The translations under genes and the position numbers were made by a program. From Rhynchospora pubera (taxonomy: Eukaryota > Streptophyta > Magnoliopsida > Poales > Cyperaceae): 64,000 nucleotides of DNA. Positions 45,436 to 57,471 of this stretch are shown here, in pieces (position 1 is the first letter of the stretch; every line of letters starts with the position of its first letter). The notes below the pieces were generated by a model, which was not told the origin of the DNA, did not search any database, and worked only from the letters and a program-made list of their open reading frames with translations. The stretch covers positions 134,627,657 through 134,691,656 of the forward strand of contig CM051459.1 in NCBI GenBank assembly GCA_028095005.1, given 5' to 3'.

Positions 45436-46088
45436 CTACAAGACAGGGAAAGAAATACAAAAAAAGTTACTATTTGATAGTCTCCCCATTGTTAGATACA
45501 ATGGTTTAAAAACCGAACTGGCCATCAAATGATAATGAGTCTTTTTAGGATTCAGGCAGCATAATGAGCTTTAGAGAAGGATCAGCACGCAACATAGAAT
45601 ATCACCGACTAGGAAATAATTTTCTAGATTGTAGTACTTCCACACTTCTGTTATTCATTGAAGTGAACATCACAAATTTAATAGATAAATTAAGAAAGCA
45701 TTGACAAGTAAGAAAATTCTTGAGCTTGGACAGTAAATTATTTCACTTGTGTAACCAATTCTGTCAAAGAAGTAAAAAAAATAAAAATAAATAAAAAAGT
45801 AAAAAGGCTTGCATTAATTATCGCTGCTGAAATCTCACGTACACATCAGGAGATTAATGTTTAGTGTGTTTCTAATTCTCGACAAAGATATTAGAAAGTT
45901 TTTACCAAACAAAACAATACCAGTAGAGTCTCAATTTATCAGTACAAGTAGTAACAAACAGAAAGGAGAAACGTGGCTGATTTGGTCAGAAAGGTAAACT
46001 AATAAAAAACATGCGCTTTGAAGTTTGAAATCGGAGCATATATACATGAAAAACGAAATAACGATGTGAGGAAGATGTACCACTTTAC
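45436..46088 (-). other. Probable 5'UTR intron of MATH-BTB copy 3
   Basis: On the minus strand a donor AACTG|GTAAAG (46088) and acceptor CTTGTAG|AACC (45436) enclose 653 bp. Copy 4 has the same arrangement (AACTG|GTACCT to CTTGTAG|AGCC, 50546-51281). Both introns share a segment around ATTGTT...CAATGGTTT...ACCGAAC (45489-45529 and 51065-51108), so the leader was duplicated along with the gene. Confidence 0.55.
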
Positions 46089-46350
46089 CAGTTACGAAGT
46101 TGTCCGATGCTGCTGACGTGTGCGAGAGATGAAAGAGGGGAGCGAGATGAGATCCTCTAGGGTTTTAGGGGTTTAGGTCTTTGCAGACTGGGTTTTGACT
46201 TTTGGGGAAAAGCGATTCAAGTCGGAAGAGAACAAAAACCGACTCTGTCTGTCTGGGTTTAGGAGGTGCTTTGACACGCAAAATAACTCGGCAGCATTCC
46301 GCTCGATAAAATCTGACGCATATACCCTTCCGCAGTAAAACATGAAGCTG
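46089..46350 (-). promoter_or_regulatory. Leader exon/promoter region of MATH-BTB copy 3
   Basis: A pyrimidine-rich leader-like stretch (46100-46160, minus: TCGCTCCCCTCTTTCATCTC) precedes the inferred donor. No clear TATA box was assigned. Confidence 0.35.
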
Positions 46351-48574
46351 CAATCAATTATTACGATTTCCTCCCTGCAATCAATCACATAAATTTTCCT
46401 TAATTGAATTCTCTTAAACAATATTAATAAAATTTTCCTTAAGTCAATTTTTTAGCCACCACTTGATGTTGATGTACCATAAAAAAATATGAATATTTTT
46501 GTTGACAGTATGAATTAAAATTTTTACCATAATAACACTTTCTTTTCTATAAAAATATTGCCAAATAACCTAATATATCATTTATATATAATTTTAGATG
46601 AAATATTTTTAAGGGTCCGAGATTATTCATTTTTTTTTCCAAAATCACATACTATCATAGGTGCATCATAATGCTTGCGCATTACATATTTTCATAACTT
46701 TTAGTATAATTGTAATTCTTATAATTATTATTAGAATTACTATCATCTAATATAAAACAATAATGATTTTTCTTTTGATTGTTATTATTTAGGATTATTA
46801 TATTTATTATAATTATAATTGTCATTATTATTACTCTTATTATTATAGTTTATCAAATGAACATAATTATTATAATTAATTATGTTATAATTATAATATG
46901 TTCATCTGCTTTCCGAATTTATTAGTTTTTAGTTTAAAACAATAAAGATTTTTCATTTGCTTTCCATATTTTCCCTAATTTATTAAATGAATTATTTTTG
47001 GCAGTTTTTGAGCTTAGCAACGCACCCTGTGGAGTATTTCCAATTAGGGTTGGGAGTGTGTAAGGGCAAATTCGTCACTCATAAAATATTAGAATGCTCC
47101 TTGAGTTATTTTTTGTGCCCAAAGCACCTCCCTTGGGAAGTCATGAATCATGATCCTCTTCCGCTGGAGAAAAGAAAGAATGAAAAAGAAAAGAGGGACT
47201 TACAACTGAAAAAATAAATAAATAAAAAGAGTATAACAGATATTTTAATTTTGGTAAAATAAGACGAAAATAATTACAATCAGTTATATGCATTAAAATT
47301 AAAAAATTTACAAAATCTGTAAATGGATGACATAAAATTGTCACTAAATGGAACAGAATGAAATTAATTAAAATCTTTCCTGGCGGACATATTCTTACTT
47401 TACATAATTCATTCGTTACTTTACTCTTTTCAGTTAAAACTGTCCATCATTAATATTTCAATCTAATCGAAAATAGAATATGGAGAGTAAGTGGTGGAAA
47501 AAGCATTTAAAAAACATTAAAAAATAAATTATGTTGGTTAAAGTAAATAACTCAAAAGAGAAAAGCTGTGATTGGACCCATCAAAATTAAGAAAAATAAA
47601 CTAATAGATGATTATGAGGGAAATATCAATTATCAGAAATAATTTAAAAACAAAAATGCAACAAAAAAAAAGTAGGAAATGCTAAAATAAGAATAATAAT
47701 GGGCAAGCTTGTAGACTGCATATTAAATCATGAACTGCATCTACAAATTTTTTTTATGTCATGCTCAATTTCATGCAGTATCAGGAAATTTCGAGCCAAT
47801 CAAAACCTCCAATTTCTATCTCTTTGGAATCACACATGTGCTCCTTGCTATTTTATTATAATTGTGTATTGATAATTAAAGAATATAATATTGCACCTGT
47901 GTTCTTTCTGGGAATTTTTTCCTGAAAAAAGATGTCTATACAGATAGAAGTGAAAACTGAATTTTCTTAACATGAGACATTTCTATTAATTAGAATTCTT
48001 ATGGAAGATTTTAGGCAAAAATACTTCAATTTTTTAAAATGCTACATAGTATGTAATGATAAGTAATTAACCGAGTATAGTTATAATGCAGAAAACACAA
48101 TAAAATGATAAACGTAGGCTGAGCAAGTCACAGGATGTTCTCAGGAATTGGAGAGATCAGAATTGACTATGCATCAGAGGATGTTTACAATTGCTTGCTT
48201 TCAGTAATTCATTGTGCACTCCTGTGCTCTTTGGGATGATGGGATCCCCAAATGAATGGGGATCAGATGAGATGTCAATTAGTTGAATCGTGGATTGAAA
48301 ATTTGAAACACGATAAAGGTTCAGTTATACAATGTGTTTGAAACAATATATATTCGCTCATGTATAGCCAACTCTATGATTGGTTGAATTTGCTGAACTT
48401 TGTAATCTGTACTGTTTTTTTTTTCATATATAATCGAACTTAAAAACCTTTCTCAGAACCATCGTCAAAAGATTATATTAACTTAATATCACTATATATT
48501 AGCAATGTTACATTTCAAAAAATACAACTAGATGCATATTCAACAGCAATATGAGTTAATTGGAAGTCCATTAT
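46351..48574. other. AT-rich intergenic DNA
   Basis: No gene recognised. There are several ATTATT-rich stretches (46680-46910). The small ORFs lack motifs. Confidence 0.45.
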
Positions 48575-48582
48575 CTCATCAG

Positions 48583-49108
48583 TAGGGGTGAGCAAAAAGC
48601 TCGTAACTCGTGAGTTACTCGAACTCGACTCGTGAAAAGTTCGATTATAACTCGAGCTAAAAGAACTCGAGTTGGCATAACTCGAGTTGAACCAACTCGG
48701 TTAATAAACGAGTCGAGTTTGAGTTAGGCTCAACTCGGCTCGTTGACTCGTGACCTGACTCGTGACGTAATAAATTTTAATTTTTTGGAGATCATCACCA
48801 TGATCTATGAGTATTAATATTGAGTTTCAAGACATATTTTGCTTTAAATCAATGGAAAAGAATAAAATTGATAATAAATTTTATTTTTTATATTATTGTA
48901 ATACTCATAAATAATTATTTCATCTATTCACTATATTCATAAGTTGAATACCGAGTCACGAGTTGACTCGAGTTACAAAATGACGAGTTCGAGTTAGCTC
49001 GGATAACTCGGAACTACCTCCCGAACGAGTCACGAGTTGACTCGAGTTGTAACGAGTTCGAGTTCGAGTTATGCTCAACTCGCTCGAACTCGGCTCGTAT
49101 ACAGCCTA
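48583..49108. mobile_element. Non-autonomous hAT element (AACTCGAGTT-word type)
   Basis: The element is 526 bp with perfect 8-bp target duplication CTCATCAG (48575-48582, 49109-49116). The left end is TAGGGGTGAGC and the right end (reverse complement) TAGGCTGTATACGAGC; the terminal repeat is short and imperfect. Both subterminal regions are dense arrays of CTCGAGTT, AACTCG and GACTCG words in both orientations around an AT-rich core. There is no ORF. Confidence 0.88.
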
Positions 49109-49116
49109 CTCATCAG

Positions 49117-49510
49117 AATAAAATATATTCTTAACTGGATTGTACCGCATCATTTGTGTTCAAAATAACTCCGGTGATATATATCATATTTCAAAACAGA
49201 CCCAAAAAAACAAATAAACAAAACAGAATCGTTCTTTTCATTTGCACAGAGTTGATAGTAGTTCTTTATATAATTCAAGAGTGATCATGAAACATAAGTT
49301 GTATTAATGCTTGAGTTACATTTTTAATGTATGTCTTGTATTGGAGGTGTAATTTAACAATGGCACGTAGTTGTCTCTAATGCAATTTATAATTAAGCTT
49401 CATATAATTGAGCCATTGAATATAGTTGAGCCAAAAAAAAACAACAACAATGGAAGATTACTACTCTCTACTAGATTCAACCCGTTTGCCAAGCAGTCCC
49501 TTGATTTAAA
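49117..49510. other. 3' flank of MATH-BTB copy 4
   Basis: AT-rich; nothing recognised. Confidence 0.4.
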
Positions 49511-50532
49511 TCAAGGGGCAACTTTTAGTTTTTTGGTTGCTACAACCTCTTCAAGAATTTCAGGAGAGGCTAAAGATTTCAAACATGCTCTTTTTAGATG
49601 AACGCAGTTGTGCATATCAGCAAAAGAAAACAAGGCAACCACATTGCTCTTGTCAATAGTACCATATAAGATATTCTCACAAATAACTTTTAGCCTATTC
49701 AAATCGTACCGATCAGCTGCAACCAATAGATGTTGAGCCAAGTGAATCTTTTCACTTTCATTTATCTCTTGAAACTCAGGAATTGTTTCAGAGTATATGA
49801 AATGAAGCAAAGACTTGAAAACATGAGCTTCCATATCTTCAATATTGATGACAGTACCTGACTTCTCCTTCAACTGTCCAAAAAATTGTGCCTGAAAGAC
49901 CTGAGATCTCATTGCAAGAATGCATTTGTGAGCATTAAATGTTTCCCCTTTCACTTGGAATGTAACATCGGCTCCATATCCAGTCTCCAAGAGATGGCTG
50001 AGTTGTTGTAGTGCAAGAGGTGGTGGCACAAGAAGGGGAAAATCTAACTCTACAGGAAAATCTTTAACAACACTAACAGTACAACATACCATTAGACAAT
50101 CATCCTCGAGGACTGACTCAAAAATTGATCTTTTCACAAAATTTGGATAACCATAAATGTCATTCTGATTATAAGCACTGAAGGTGTTAACTCTGGTTGT
50201 ATGCCTTTCTAATAACGGGTTCCTGTTTTGATTGAGCATTATAAAACTATATAATTTGAGCTTTAACGTGCTCCTCTTTACTTTTCAGGCCAACAAAAAT
50301 AGATGTATAATCCTCTTCTGACTTTTTTTGTCCATTTGGATAGTAACGGATCCACCAATCATAACCACCCACGTTAAAGGTGGCAGATTCGAGAAAATTC
50401 CCCTTTTCAATTAATGCAACTTTGTAATGAGTACCCCATAATCTTGAACATATGTGATCCTGTAACTTTACCAACTCGGAGTACAGAGGCTGTTTCTGGT
50501 GTGTCGACGGAGTCGTTGGAAGATAGCGACAT
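49511..50532 (-). pseudogene. MATH-BTB pseudogene 4 (two frameshifts)
   Basis: The start MSLSSNDSVDTPETA (ATG 50530-50532) leads into the MATH domain. A +1 shift near 50410-50430 (after IMGYSL) moves the frame to EKGNFLESATFNVGGYDWW. A second shift of about +4 near 50245-50260 (after HVKAQ) moves it to MLNQNRNPLLERH and the rest of MATH, BTB (YGADVTFQVKGETFNAHKCI) and the BACK-like segment. It ends at 49511 with LASPEILEEVVATKKLKVAP, shorter than the intact paralogue. The BTB half remains open (50239-49511). Confidence 0.9.
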
Positions 50533-50545
50533 CGATAGAGAGGCT

Positions 50546-51281
50546 CTACAAGACAGGGGAATGAAATATAAAATATTGATACTCCATACCTTGGTAGGGT
50601 TCGACAGGCAAAAACTATACAATTATTTAGAAGTAACGCTAGAATTAAATATATAGGACATCAAACACAGTCCAAACATCGAACATTAAAATTTCAAACT
50701 GCTTATCTAAACCCCGCAATATGATCTCTATATTAAAATATCTTTGAAAATCATATTTCATATTTTTTTCGAATTTTCTAACTATCTTTTTCACATTTTT
50801 AAAAATAGAGAATTTATAACTTTTTAGATTGAACATATTCTAAAATTTCTAAAAATATAGTAAAGATAAAATAAATTAAAATATATGTATACAAATTGAT
50901 CTCAATGGAGATTTTATTATAGAAAACAATTTCAACGTTCGGATCAGTCATTCTAATTTAAAAATAATTTTTTTCATATTAGACAAGTATATGTGTTCTA
51001 TACGTTAGATAATAGCCGCTCCCTTTATTTATACTTGGTAAAATTGGAATGAAAAGTTTCTCTCCATTGTTGTATTCAATGTTTTGGCAACCGAACCGGA
51101 CATCAAACAAGTTGACTGGTGCCTACCAGGAATTTTTGCTATTAGTAATAACGGACGGGAGAAAGCCTGGTTGATTTGATAAAATAGGAAAATCAATCAT
51201 TAATCAGAAAAAAAAAACAAAAAACAAACGCTTTGAAATCAGAGGAAACATGAAAAATGATCCAAAGAGGGGAAGAGGTAC
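50546..51281 (-). other. Probable 5'UTR intron of MATH-BTB copy 4
   Basis: A 736-bp interval with GT-AG-like borders matches the layout in copy 3 (see 45436-46088). Confidence 0.5.
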
Positions 51282-51430
51282 CAGTTACAGATGGGTCAAA
51301 CCCAAAGGCCAAAGCAATTCCTTTGTCGAACTCTGCGCTCCTTAACTCGTCCAATAATAACGCTGCCGAGTGCGAGCGTGCCGTGAGAGAGATATATATA
51401 CAGAGAGAGAGGCAGAGGCGGTGGTGGAGC
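51282..51430 (-). promoter_or_regulatory. Leader exon and TATA region of MATH-BTB copy 4
   Basis: On the minus strand TATATATA (about 51391-51399) is followed downstream by a CTCTCTC-rich, then GC-richer leader ending at the AACTG|GT donor. This is a reasonable core promoter by position, inferred only. Confidence 0.4.
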
Positions 51431-51607
51431 TCAAGGGTTCAGGACTTGGATTATCTTTTTTTCTTTCTTTCTTTTCATTTTCTGGGAAATTACTATAAAT
51501 AATTTTTAAATAAGACATGAGACCAAATTTAAAAATTACATTAATATAATTGAAAATTTATAAATAGTATTGCAATTTTGGATTTTGAACCATGAAGCTA
51601 ATATCGG

Positions 51608-52396
51608 TACGGCTGTACAAAAAAATTAAAAACCCATCCAACTCATTTAACATGTCCAACCCGATTCGTATTTTAACGGATTCAAACATTAATCGGGTTG
51701 GGTCGGATTTCAATTTTAATAACTCAGTTGTACTCATAATTTTAGTTTATAAATCATCCTTTTATTATGAAGCGGTTATCATTATGTCCCATTCACTTTG
51801 AGTCTCTGACAGTATTTTTGTAGCAATAATATGTGAAGTTTATGTTTTCTGAGTGGCATGTAAATTGGGATATAGCTTTAGGCTTATATGATATGACATG
51901 AGTCTCAAAGTTAATGAAGTTCATGTTCTACGTTACAAATGTAATTAAGTTAGTATCAAGAAGGTTTCTGATATGATATTTTCATTCAGAATTAGAATCC
52001 GATAATTTTTAATCGTACCATTAAGTCATCTTAAGATGAAGGAAAATGCAACTAATAATCAAATATTCTTTTATATGATCCATACTATATATATATGATC
52101 GAGGGATATTATCAGTTTTTATTTCTTTTTTAGCTTATCTGATCTGATAAGGCCATAAGGGTACGATTAAAAATTACATATTTTTTTATTTTCCTAACTT
52201 ATTTATTTTTTTAGCATCGGAAAATTATGATCCGGTTAACCGAGAAATCCGTAAAAATCCACGGATAAAATTTTATATGGGTTGGGTTGGATTACGGGTG
52301 GGTCGATTAAAGAAATTTTTTTAACCTGGTATAGTTGGGTTGGATTGAAATATTGATAAAAATTATGAATTCGTTCGTTGTACTTGTACAGCCCTA
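51608..52396. mobile_element. Non-autonomous hAT element (GGGTTGGG-word type)
   Basis: The element is 789 bp with perfect 8-bp target duplication AATATCGG (51600-51607, 52397-52404). The ends are TACGGCTGTACAA and (reverse complement) TAGGGCTGTACAA. Subterminal words are CCCATCCAAC/GGGTTGGGT, again in both orientations. There is no transposase. Confidence 0.92.
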
Positions 52397-52404
52397 AATA
52401 TCGG

Positions 52405-53745
52405 GGTTCGATATCGGGATTGGAAAGTATGAAATTTGCTAATTTCGGGGTTCGATATTAAATAAATCGTTAATTTCTGGTGCGGAACCTAGAAATTGCT
52501 TCAAAATCTCGAACTCGAGAAATAAAAATTGATTTTTGTTTCAAAACCCTGAGCTTGGAACATTCTATTTTTTTTTTTTTTTGCAATTTAGTTAATATTT
52601 ACGAAAAATATGTATATACATGATGACTATAAAATAAAAAGTAAATAAATAAATAAATATAAGTAAATTATTAAGTATGATAAATAAATAAATATATTAT
52701 TTTTTTTACGTTTTATATATATTTACGTGGAACAATAGCACGTCTCATTTTCTTCAAAAAAAAAAAGAAAAAAATACCGCGTCTCGTTGGAAATCAGTAG
52801 GTCGGAAAACACAAGACGTAAAATTTTGCTTCAATAAATAGCCTTGATTCCAAAAAAAAAAATTTCTTCATGAGCTCCTTTCCTCCTCTATGAGCAACGT
52901 GAGAGGGTTGCAAAAACTTCATATTTCAAACAATGATTCTGGTGATATCATCAAATACTAGAGTAAGAAATATTTTAAAATGCTAACTAATATATGGAAT
53001 TGATGTGCTGAAACTCCAAACTCTTTGTTGGAGCATCTGAATTGCATTTTGTGTACTTGTATACACATTCATTTTAAGTGTTATTAAAAAGCTCAATAGT
53101 TTTCTCTACATAAATATTTCGTATAGCCCAATAGTTTCCTTATCCAAAAAAAAGTAATAATATTTATACTTACTTAAAGAAAGCATCAATCCAAAGATCT
53201 ATTCAAAATTTGAACCTAAAGGAGCAAACAATTGTTTACCCAATATAATATGGACCGTTCATTTTTGCGATTTGATCAGATCAGTGGTGTAGATTTAATA
53301 ATGAGATAAAAGATTAAAACCTTTTCCTTTAGACCGTGTTAACATATGCTTAGATGGTTGTTTCCTATCATATTCTTTCTTAATTTGTGCCATAGTAAAG
53401 GAAAGAGAAAAAATAAATCAGCCATCTCTCATCATATCAAAATCATCTCAAATTTCCTTTCTTATTCCCACACAATCGGATGGGTTCGTTTGCTAGTACT
53501 AGTACTTATAAAAACACCAATCTGAAGGTGTAAATAATAAGAGCAAGAATGTAAACAATTAGTTTACTATGTGCTTTCTTATCTTCGTTCTAAATGAAAA
53601 TAAAATTGTCACGGACTCACGGTATATTTTTCATACTAAAATATTTGAAATAGATAGCAACTAGCAAGTGAAGCAATATCATTATATCAGAGAGATAAAA
53701 GGCAAGTATGATCACAAAAGATATGTATTAATTAATATGCTAATC
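52405..53745. other. AT-rich intergenic DNA
   Basis: A run of GGTTCGATATC-like words (52405-52540) continues past the hAT element and may be a further degenerate repeat. Otherwise AT-rich with AAATAAATAAAT runs; no gene. Confidence 0.4.
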
Positions 53746-54423
53746 AATCACTACGGGAAAAAGGACCTTCTGTAACGGCACTTCTGTAACGGTTATTGAA
53801 ATAACCGTTACAGAATAGTGAGGCATTAGGCGGGAAAATAGGCGCCACAAATCTGTAACGGTTATTATGAAACAACCGTAATAACATTTCCGTCATGGTC
53901 AGGGAAAAAAATGCATCAACCTTCTGTAACGGTTGTTGGATAATAACCGTTACAGATTTATTATATTCTGTAACGGTTATTATCCAACAACCGTTACATA
54001 GAGGCAAATAATTTTGTTTTTATTTTTTTAGTGATTCTGTAACGGTTATTTGGAAATAACCGTTACAGAAAGGTTATGTATAAATAAAATATCATCCTCA
54101 CTCATCTAACTCTCAGTCGCGCGCACTTTTCAACATTCAAACGGATCAGAAGTTCAAAGTATATTTTCATGAACTCCTCTTTATTTAAATTATTTTGCAT
54201 TTCGTTAATAATTTGAATATATATAGGCATCAATTTCGTTCATATAGTAAACGTCATCAAGTAGTAGCTAGCAATAATACACAGATCAGGTGAGAAAAGG
54301 AAGAGAGTGAAGGCAAAGTAAAGAAGAATGCTCTTTGTTGATATTCCAAGAAGAAAATTTAAGGATTACAGCCATAAAGCATACAGAGCTAAACAAAAAA
54401 TTTAAGACAAAGAGAAGAAGCAC

Positions 54424-55344
54424 TTAGAACTGCTGTACATTAAAGGAGGCATTAATAGCATTAAAGAACCAAGGCAGAAAACTTGAAGAGGCAATGGCTA
54501 AAAAGGGATCACCAGTAGCACAATGTACTGGCAAGGAGACACCAGAAGCTGATCCAGTAGGAGGAGCAACAGAAGCTGATTCAGTAGAAGTTGAATCGGT
54601 GTCAGTCGATGGTGGTGGAGGAGGTGGTGGAGGAGGTGGAGGAGGCACCCAAGGCCTGCCGGGGCCTACAAAAGGTGGTTCAGTGGGCCCTCCAACTTGT
54701 TCAAAACCTTCAATATGTACCCTAGCTCTGGCAGCTCGAGGGTCTGCAGAGATAACCAAATGATGAGGGATCTCTGAGGGATGAGCTCCTTTAATAAGCA
54801 AACGCAAATGAAGGAAGATCCCATCATAGAAGTGAGGAGCAGTGAAAATTGGATAACCAAACCCAGACACCAGCATGTTAATGGCACTTCTATTCCAGAG
54901 ATGAAGAGGGGGACCAGTAATTCTGATTCTGGTACGATAAAGAGGAGGTTCATAAACTGTACCAGCACGCTCAGTCCACCTTGTTAGAACCAATCTAACA
55001 TTCTGCAGGTAAATGACACCTAGGCTGCAGATTTCATTCCTGACCCCTTGATTTGGGCAAACCAGAAGAAAATCTCCAGAGGTTGGGTGCACTGGAGAGA
55101 GACGATACTGGTGAACTGCAAAACCAAACTGACATGCAAGTCTGAATCCCAAGCGGTGCTCAAGATCAGGCGGAAGTAATCCTTCTGCTTGGAATGTAAC
55201 AATCGCCGCTCTGTGCAGAACTTCATTTTCAGGGTCAAGATCTTGTATAGGAGAGTAAAACACATTTAAATGATCAGGTCTGAGATCTTCAAACTCAGCA
55301 GCACTGTTCATAGGCACAAATTGCCAATCATGAAGGTTTGCCAT
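54424..55344 (-). CDS. CACTA-borne ORF A, copy 2
   Basis: The 306-residue frame is intact and differs from the copy at 7934-8854 at two residues (RLACQFGF for RLARQFGF; HFYDG for HFSDG). The same DUF4283-like core and 13-proline tail are present. The antisense glycine-rich frame (54494-54763) is the shadow of the proline tract. Confidence 0.6.
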   Translation of the reverse strand: MANLHDWQFVPMNSAAEFEDLRPDHLNVFYSPIQDLDPENEVLHRAAIVTFQAEGLLPPDLEHRLGFRLACQFGFAVHQYRLSPVHPTSGDFLLVCPNQGVRNEICSLGVIYLQNVRLVLTRWTERAGTVYEPPLYRTRIRITGPPLHLWNRSAINMLVSGFGYPIFTAPHFYDGIFLHLRLLIKGAHPSEIPHHLVISADPRAARARVHIEGFEQVGGPTEPPFVGPGRPWVPPPPPPPPPPPPSTDTDSTSTESASVAPPTGSASGVSLPVHCATGDPFLAIASSSFLPWFFNAINASFNVQQF

Positions 55345-55358
55345 ATCTGAAGAAAGAA

Positions 55359-55814
55359 CTAAAAAGGAGGAGAAGTGGAAGAGGCAGCAAGAGGGGATTG
55401 AGTATTAATAGATGGGGGAGGGAGAGGAGAAGGCAAAGAGATTAAAGGAAGAATTGAAGAAGTTCTCTGACAATTATGACCAAATTTAAGACAAACCAAG
55501 CACCTCTTCGGAAGACTACAACTTGATTCAGGTGTTCTGATATTGAGATTCTGATATTGATGATTCAGGTACGTTCTGACCAAATTTAAGACAAACCAAG
55601 CACTTCTATCTAAGCTATTAATGATATTGAGATTCTGATATTGTACGATTCTGATATTGAGATTCTGATTTGATTGATACTTGTGAGGCAAACTAAATAC
55701 TTTGTTTATTGTTTGTGTAATATGCATGATTATATATATGTTTGATATATGTGTGATATGCTGCATGTGTTTAATGTAAATTGGGTACCAATCTGGTACC
55801 AATTCGGCTAGCAA
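55359..55814 (-). CDS. CACTA-borne zinc-knuckle-like frame, copy 2
   Basis: It translates identically to 8869-9324, including the degenerate RCLVCLKFGHNCQ motif. It ends 14 bases before ORF A starts and may be a 5' exon or decayed segment of the same gene. Confidence 0.4.
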   Translation of the reverse strand: MLAELVPDWYPIYIKHMQHITHISNIYIIMHITQTINKVFSLPHKYQSNQNLNIRIVQYQNLNIINSLDRSAWFVLNLVRTYLNHQYQNLNIRTPESSCSLPKRCLVCLKFGHNCQRTSSILPLISLPSPLPPPSINTQSPLAASSTSPPF

Positions 55815-55826
55815 ATTGGGCTAGCC
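55757..55826 (-). promoter_or_regulatory. Shared leader block of module A, copy 2
   Basis: Same block as 9267-9336, with paired GGTACCAAT and GCTAGC words, next to the internal palindrome array (55858-56020). Confidence 0.5.
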
Positions 55827-55836
55827 AAAGCAAAAA

Positions 55837-56030
55837 AAGCGAAACAAAAAAAAGGACCTTCTGTAACGGTTATTAAGGAATAACCGTTACAGAATATTAT
55901 AATTTCATTTTTTTTTATTATAAACATTATCTGTATCGGTTATTACCTAATAACCGTTACAGAAGCCAATCTTCTGTAATAAGTCTTCTGTAACGGTTTG
56001 TTTAAATAACCGTTACAGAAAGGTTATGTA
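55837..56030. repeat. Internal palindrome array, copy 2 (short form)
   Basis: It begins GCGAAACAAAAAAAAGGACC and holds three CTGTAACGGTTATT-type palindromes, with one 68-bp unit instead of three. Confidence 0.85.
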
Positions 56031-56996
56031 TTTAGGTTAAGTCTTCCCAGCCGCATTCCTTTCTCTCTTCTTTTCATTTTATTCAAAGAAATACCTCTCT
56101 TATCCCTTCTGTTTCACTCCAAAAAATAGCAAAAAATTTATAAAAATTCTGAAAAAAAAAGAACAAAAATGAGAGCAGATTTGAGGTAAAAAAACAAAAA
56201 ATTTGTATCGTATTTTTTCATATTTTTTCCTTATTTATTTCGGTTTTTTCATGAGAACGAGAGCAGATTCAACGGATCGATCGAAAGAACGAGAAGGAGA
56301 GCAGATTCAACGGATCGATCGAAAGAACGACAAGGAGAAGGAGAGCAGATTCAACGAATCGATCGAAAACTGGATAATTTTATATTTCTTCGGTACTTTC
56401 ATAAACTCCTCTTTTTTCATATATATGCGATTTAGGGTTAACTGCTTTTTTTCCTTTTGCTTTTAAGTTGTAATTGACAAATAATTGAGCTTAATAATTG
56501 AGCTGAATTACGGTTGACAAACAATGCAATTTACATAGGCTGACAAACAATGCTATGGTCAATAGTGTCTGCCAATTGCATACCAGAGGTGTACATGAAG
56601 AAATTTTGTGTGTTAAGTTTTGAATTTCTCCTTGCATATGTATTATTGACCTCTGGTATGCGCATGAATCAAATTGCCTGTTGGCCACAAATGTCAAATG
56701 TCAATAGAAACCTTTCTACTAAAGAGCAATTTATATTGTTTCAAGCTTGATTCTGTATCTAAACATCACAAACATACATCTAAACATCACACAATTCTTG
56801 CCATTAACAGTACAATACAACAATAAATAACTGAGAAGTAAAAAAAAAAAGGGCAGCATCTAGGTAGAGGATGTGTCATCAGTAGAGCCATTGCTCTTCT
56901 TTGCTGCTTCCTGCTTCTTTGCCAAATCCATGAAGGTTTTTTCCATGTCTGTTTTCAAGTCAGTGCAATTATTGAAAAAGTTAAATGTATATTTAT

Positions 56997-57465
56997 GTAG
57001 AGCTATTCTCTACACTAGGATTTATGTAGAGCTATTCTCTAAACTAGGATTTATGTATTCTCTAAACTAGGATTTATGTAGGATTTAAACTATAGAAGTT
57101 ATTTAGGGCTTTTGAACATATTGTCTAGAAAGAAGCTATTCTCTAAACTAGGATTTATGTAGAGCTATTCTCTAAACTAGGATTTATGTAGAGCTATTCT
57201 CTACACTAGGATTTATGTATTCTCTAAACTAGGATTTATGTAGGATTTAAACTATAGAAGTTATTTAGGGCTTTTGAACATATTGTCTAGAAAGAAGCTA
57301 TTCTCTAAACTAGGATTTATGTAGAGCTATTCTCTAAACTAGGATTTATGTAGAGCTATTCTCTAAACTAGGATTTATGTATTCTCTAAACTAGGATTTA
57401 TGTAGGATTTAAACTATAGAAGTTATTTAGGGCTTTTGAATATATTGTCTAGAAAGAAGCTATTC
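56997..57465. repeat. Minisatellite with 162-bp higher-order unit x3 (copy 2)
   Basis: Segments beginning GTAGGATTTAAACTATAG start at 57078, 57240 and 57402, exactly 162 bp apart, each preceded by 29-bp and 23-bp TTCTCTAAACTAGGATTTAT units. Copy 1 has one such segment. It lies 3' of ORF B on the minus strand. Confidence 0.93.
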
Positions 57466-57471
57466 TCTAAG

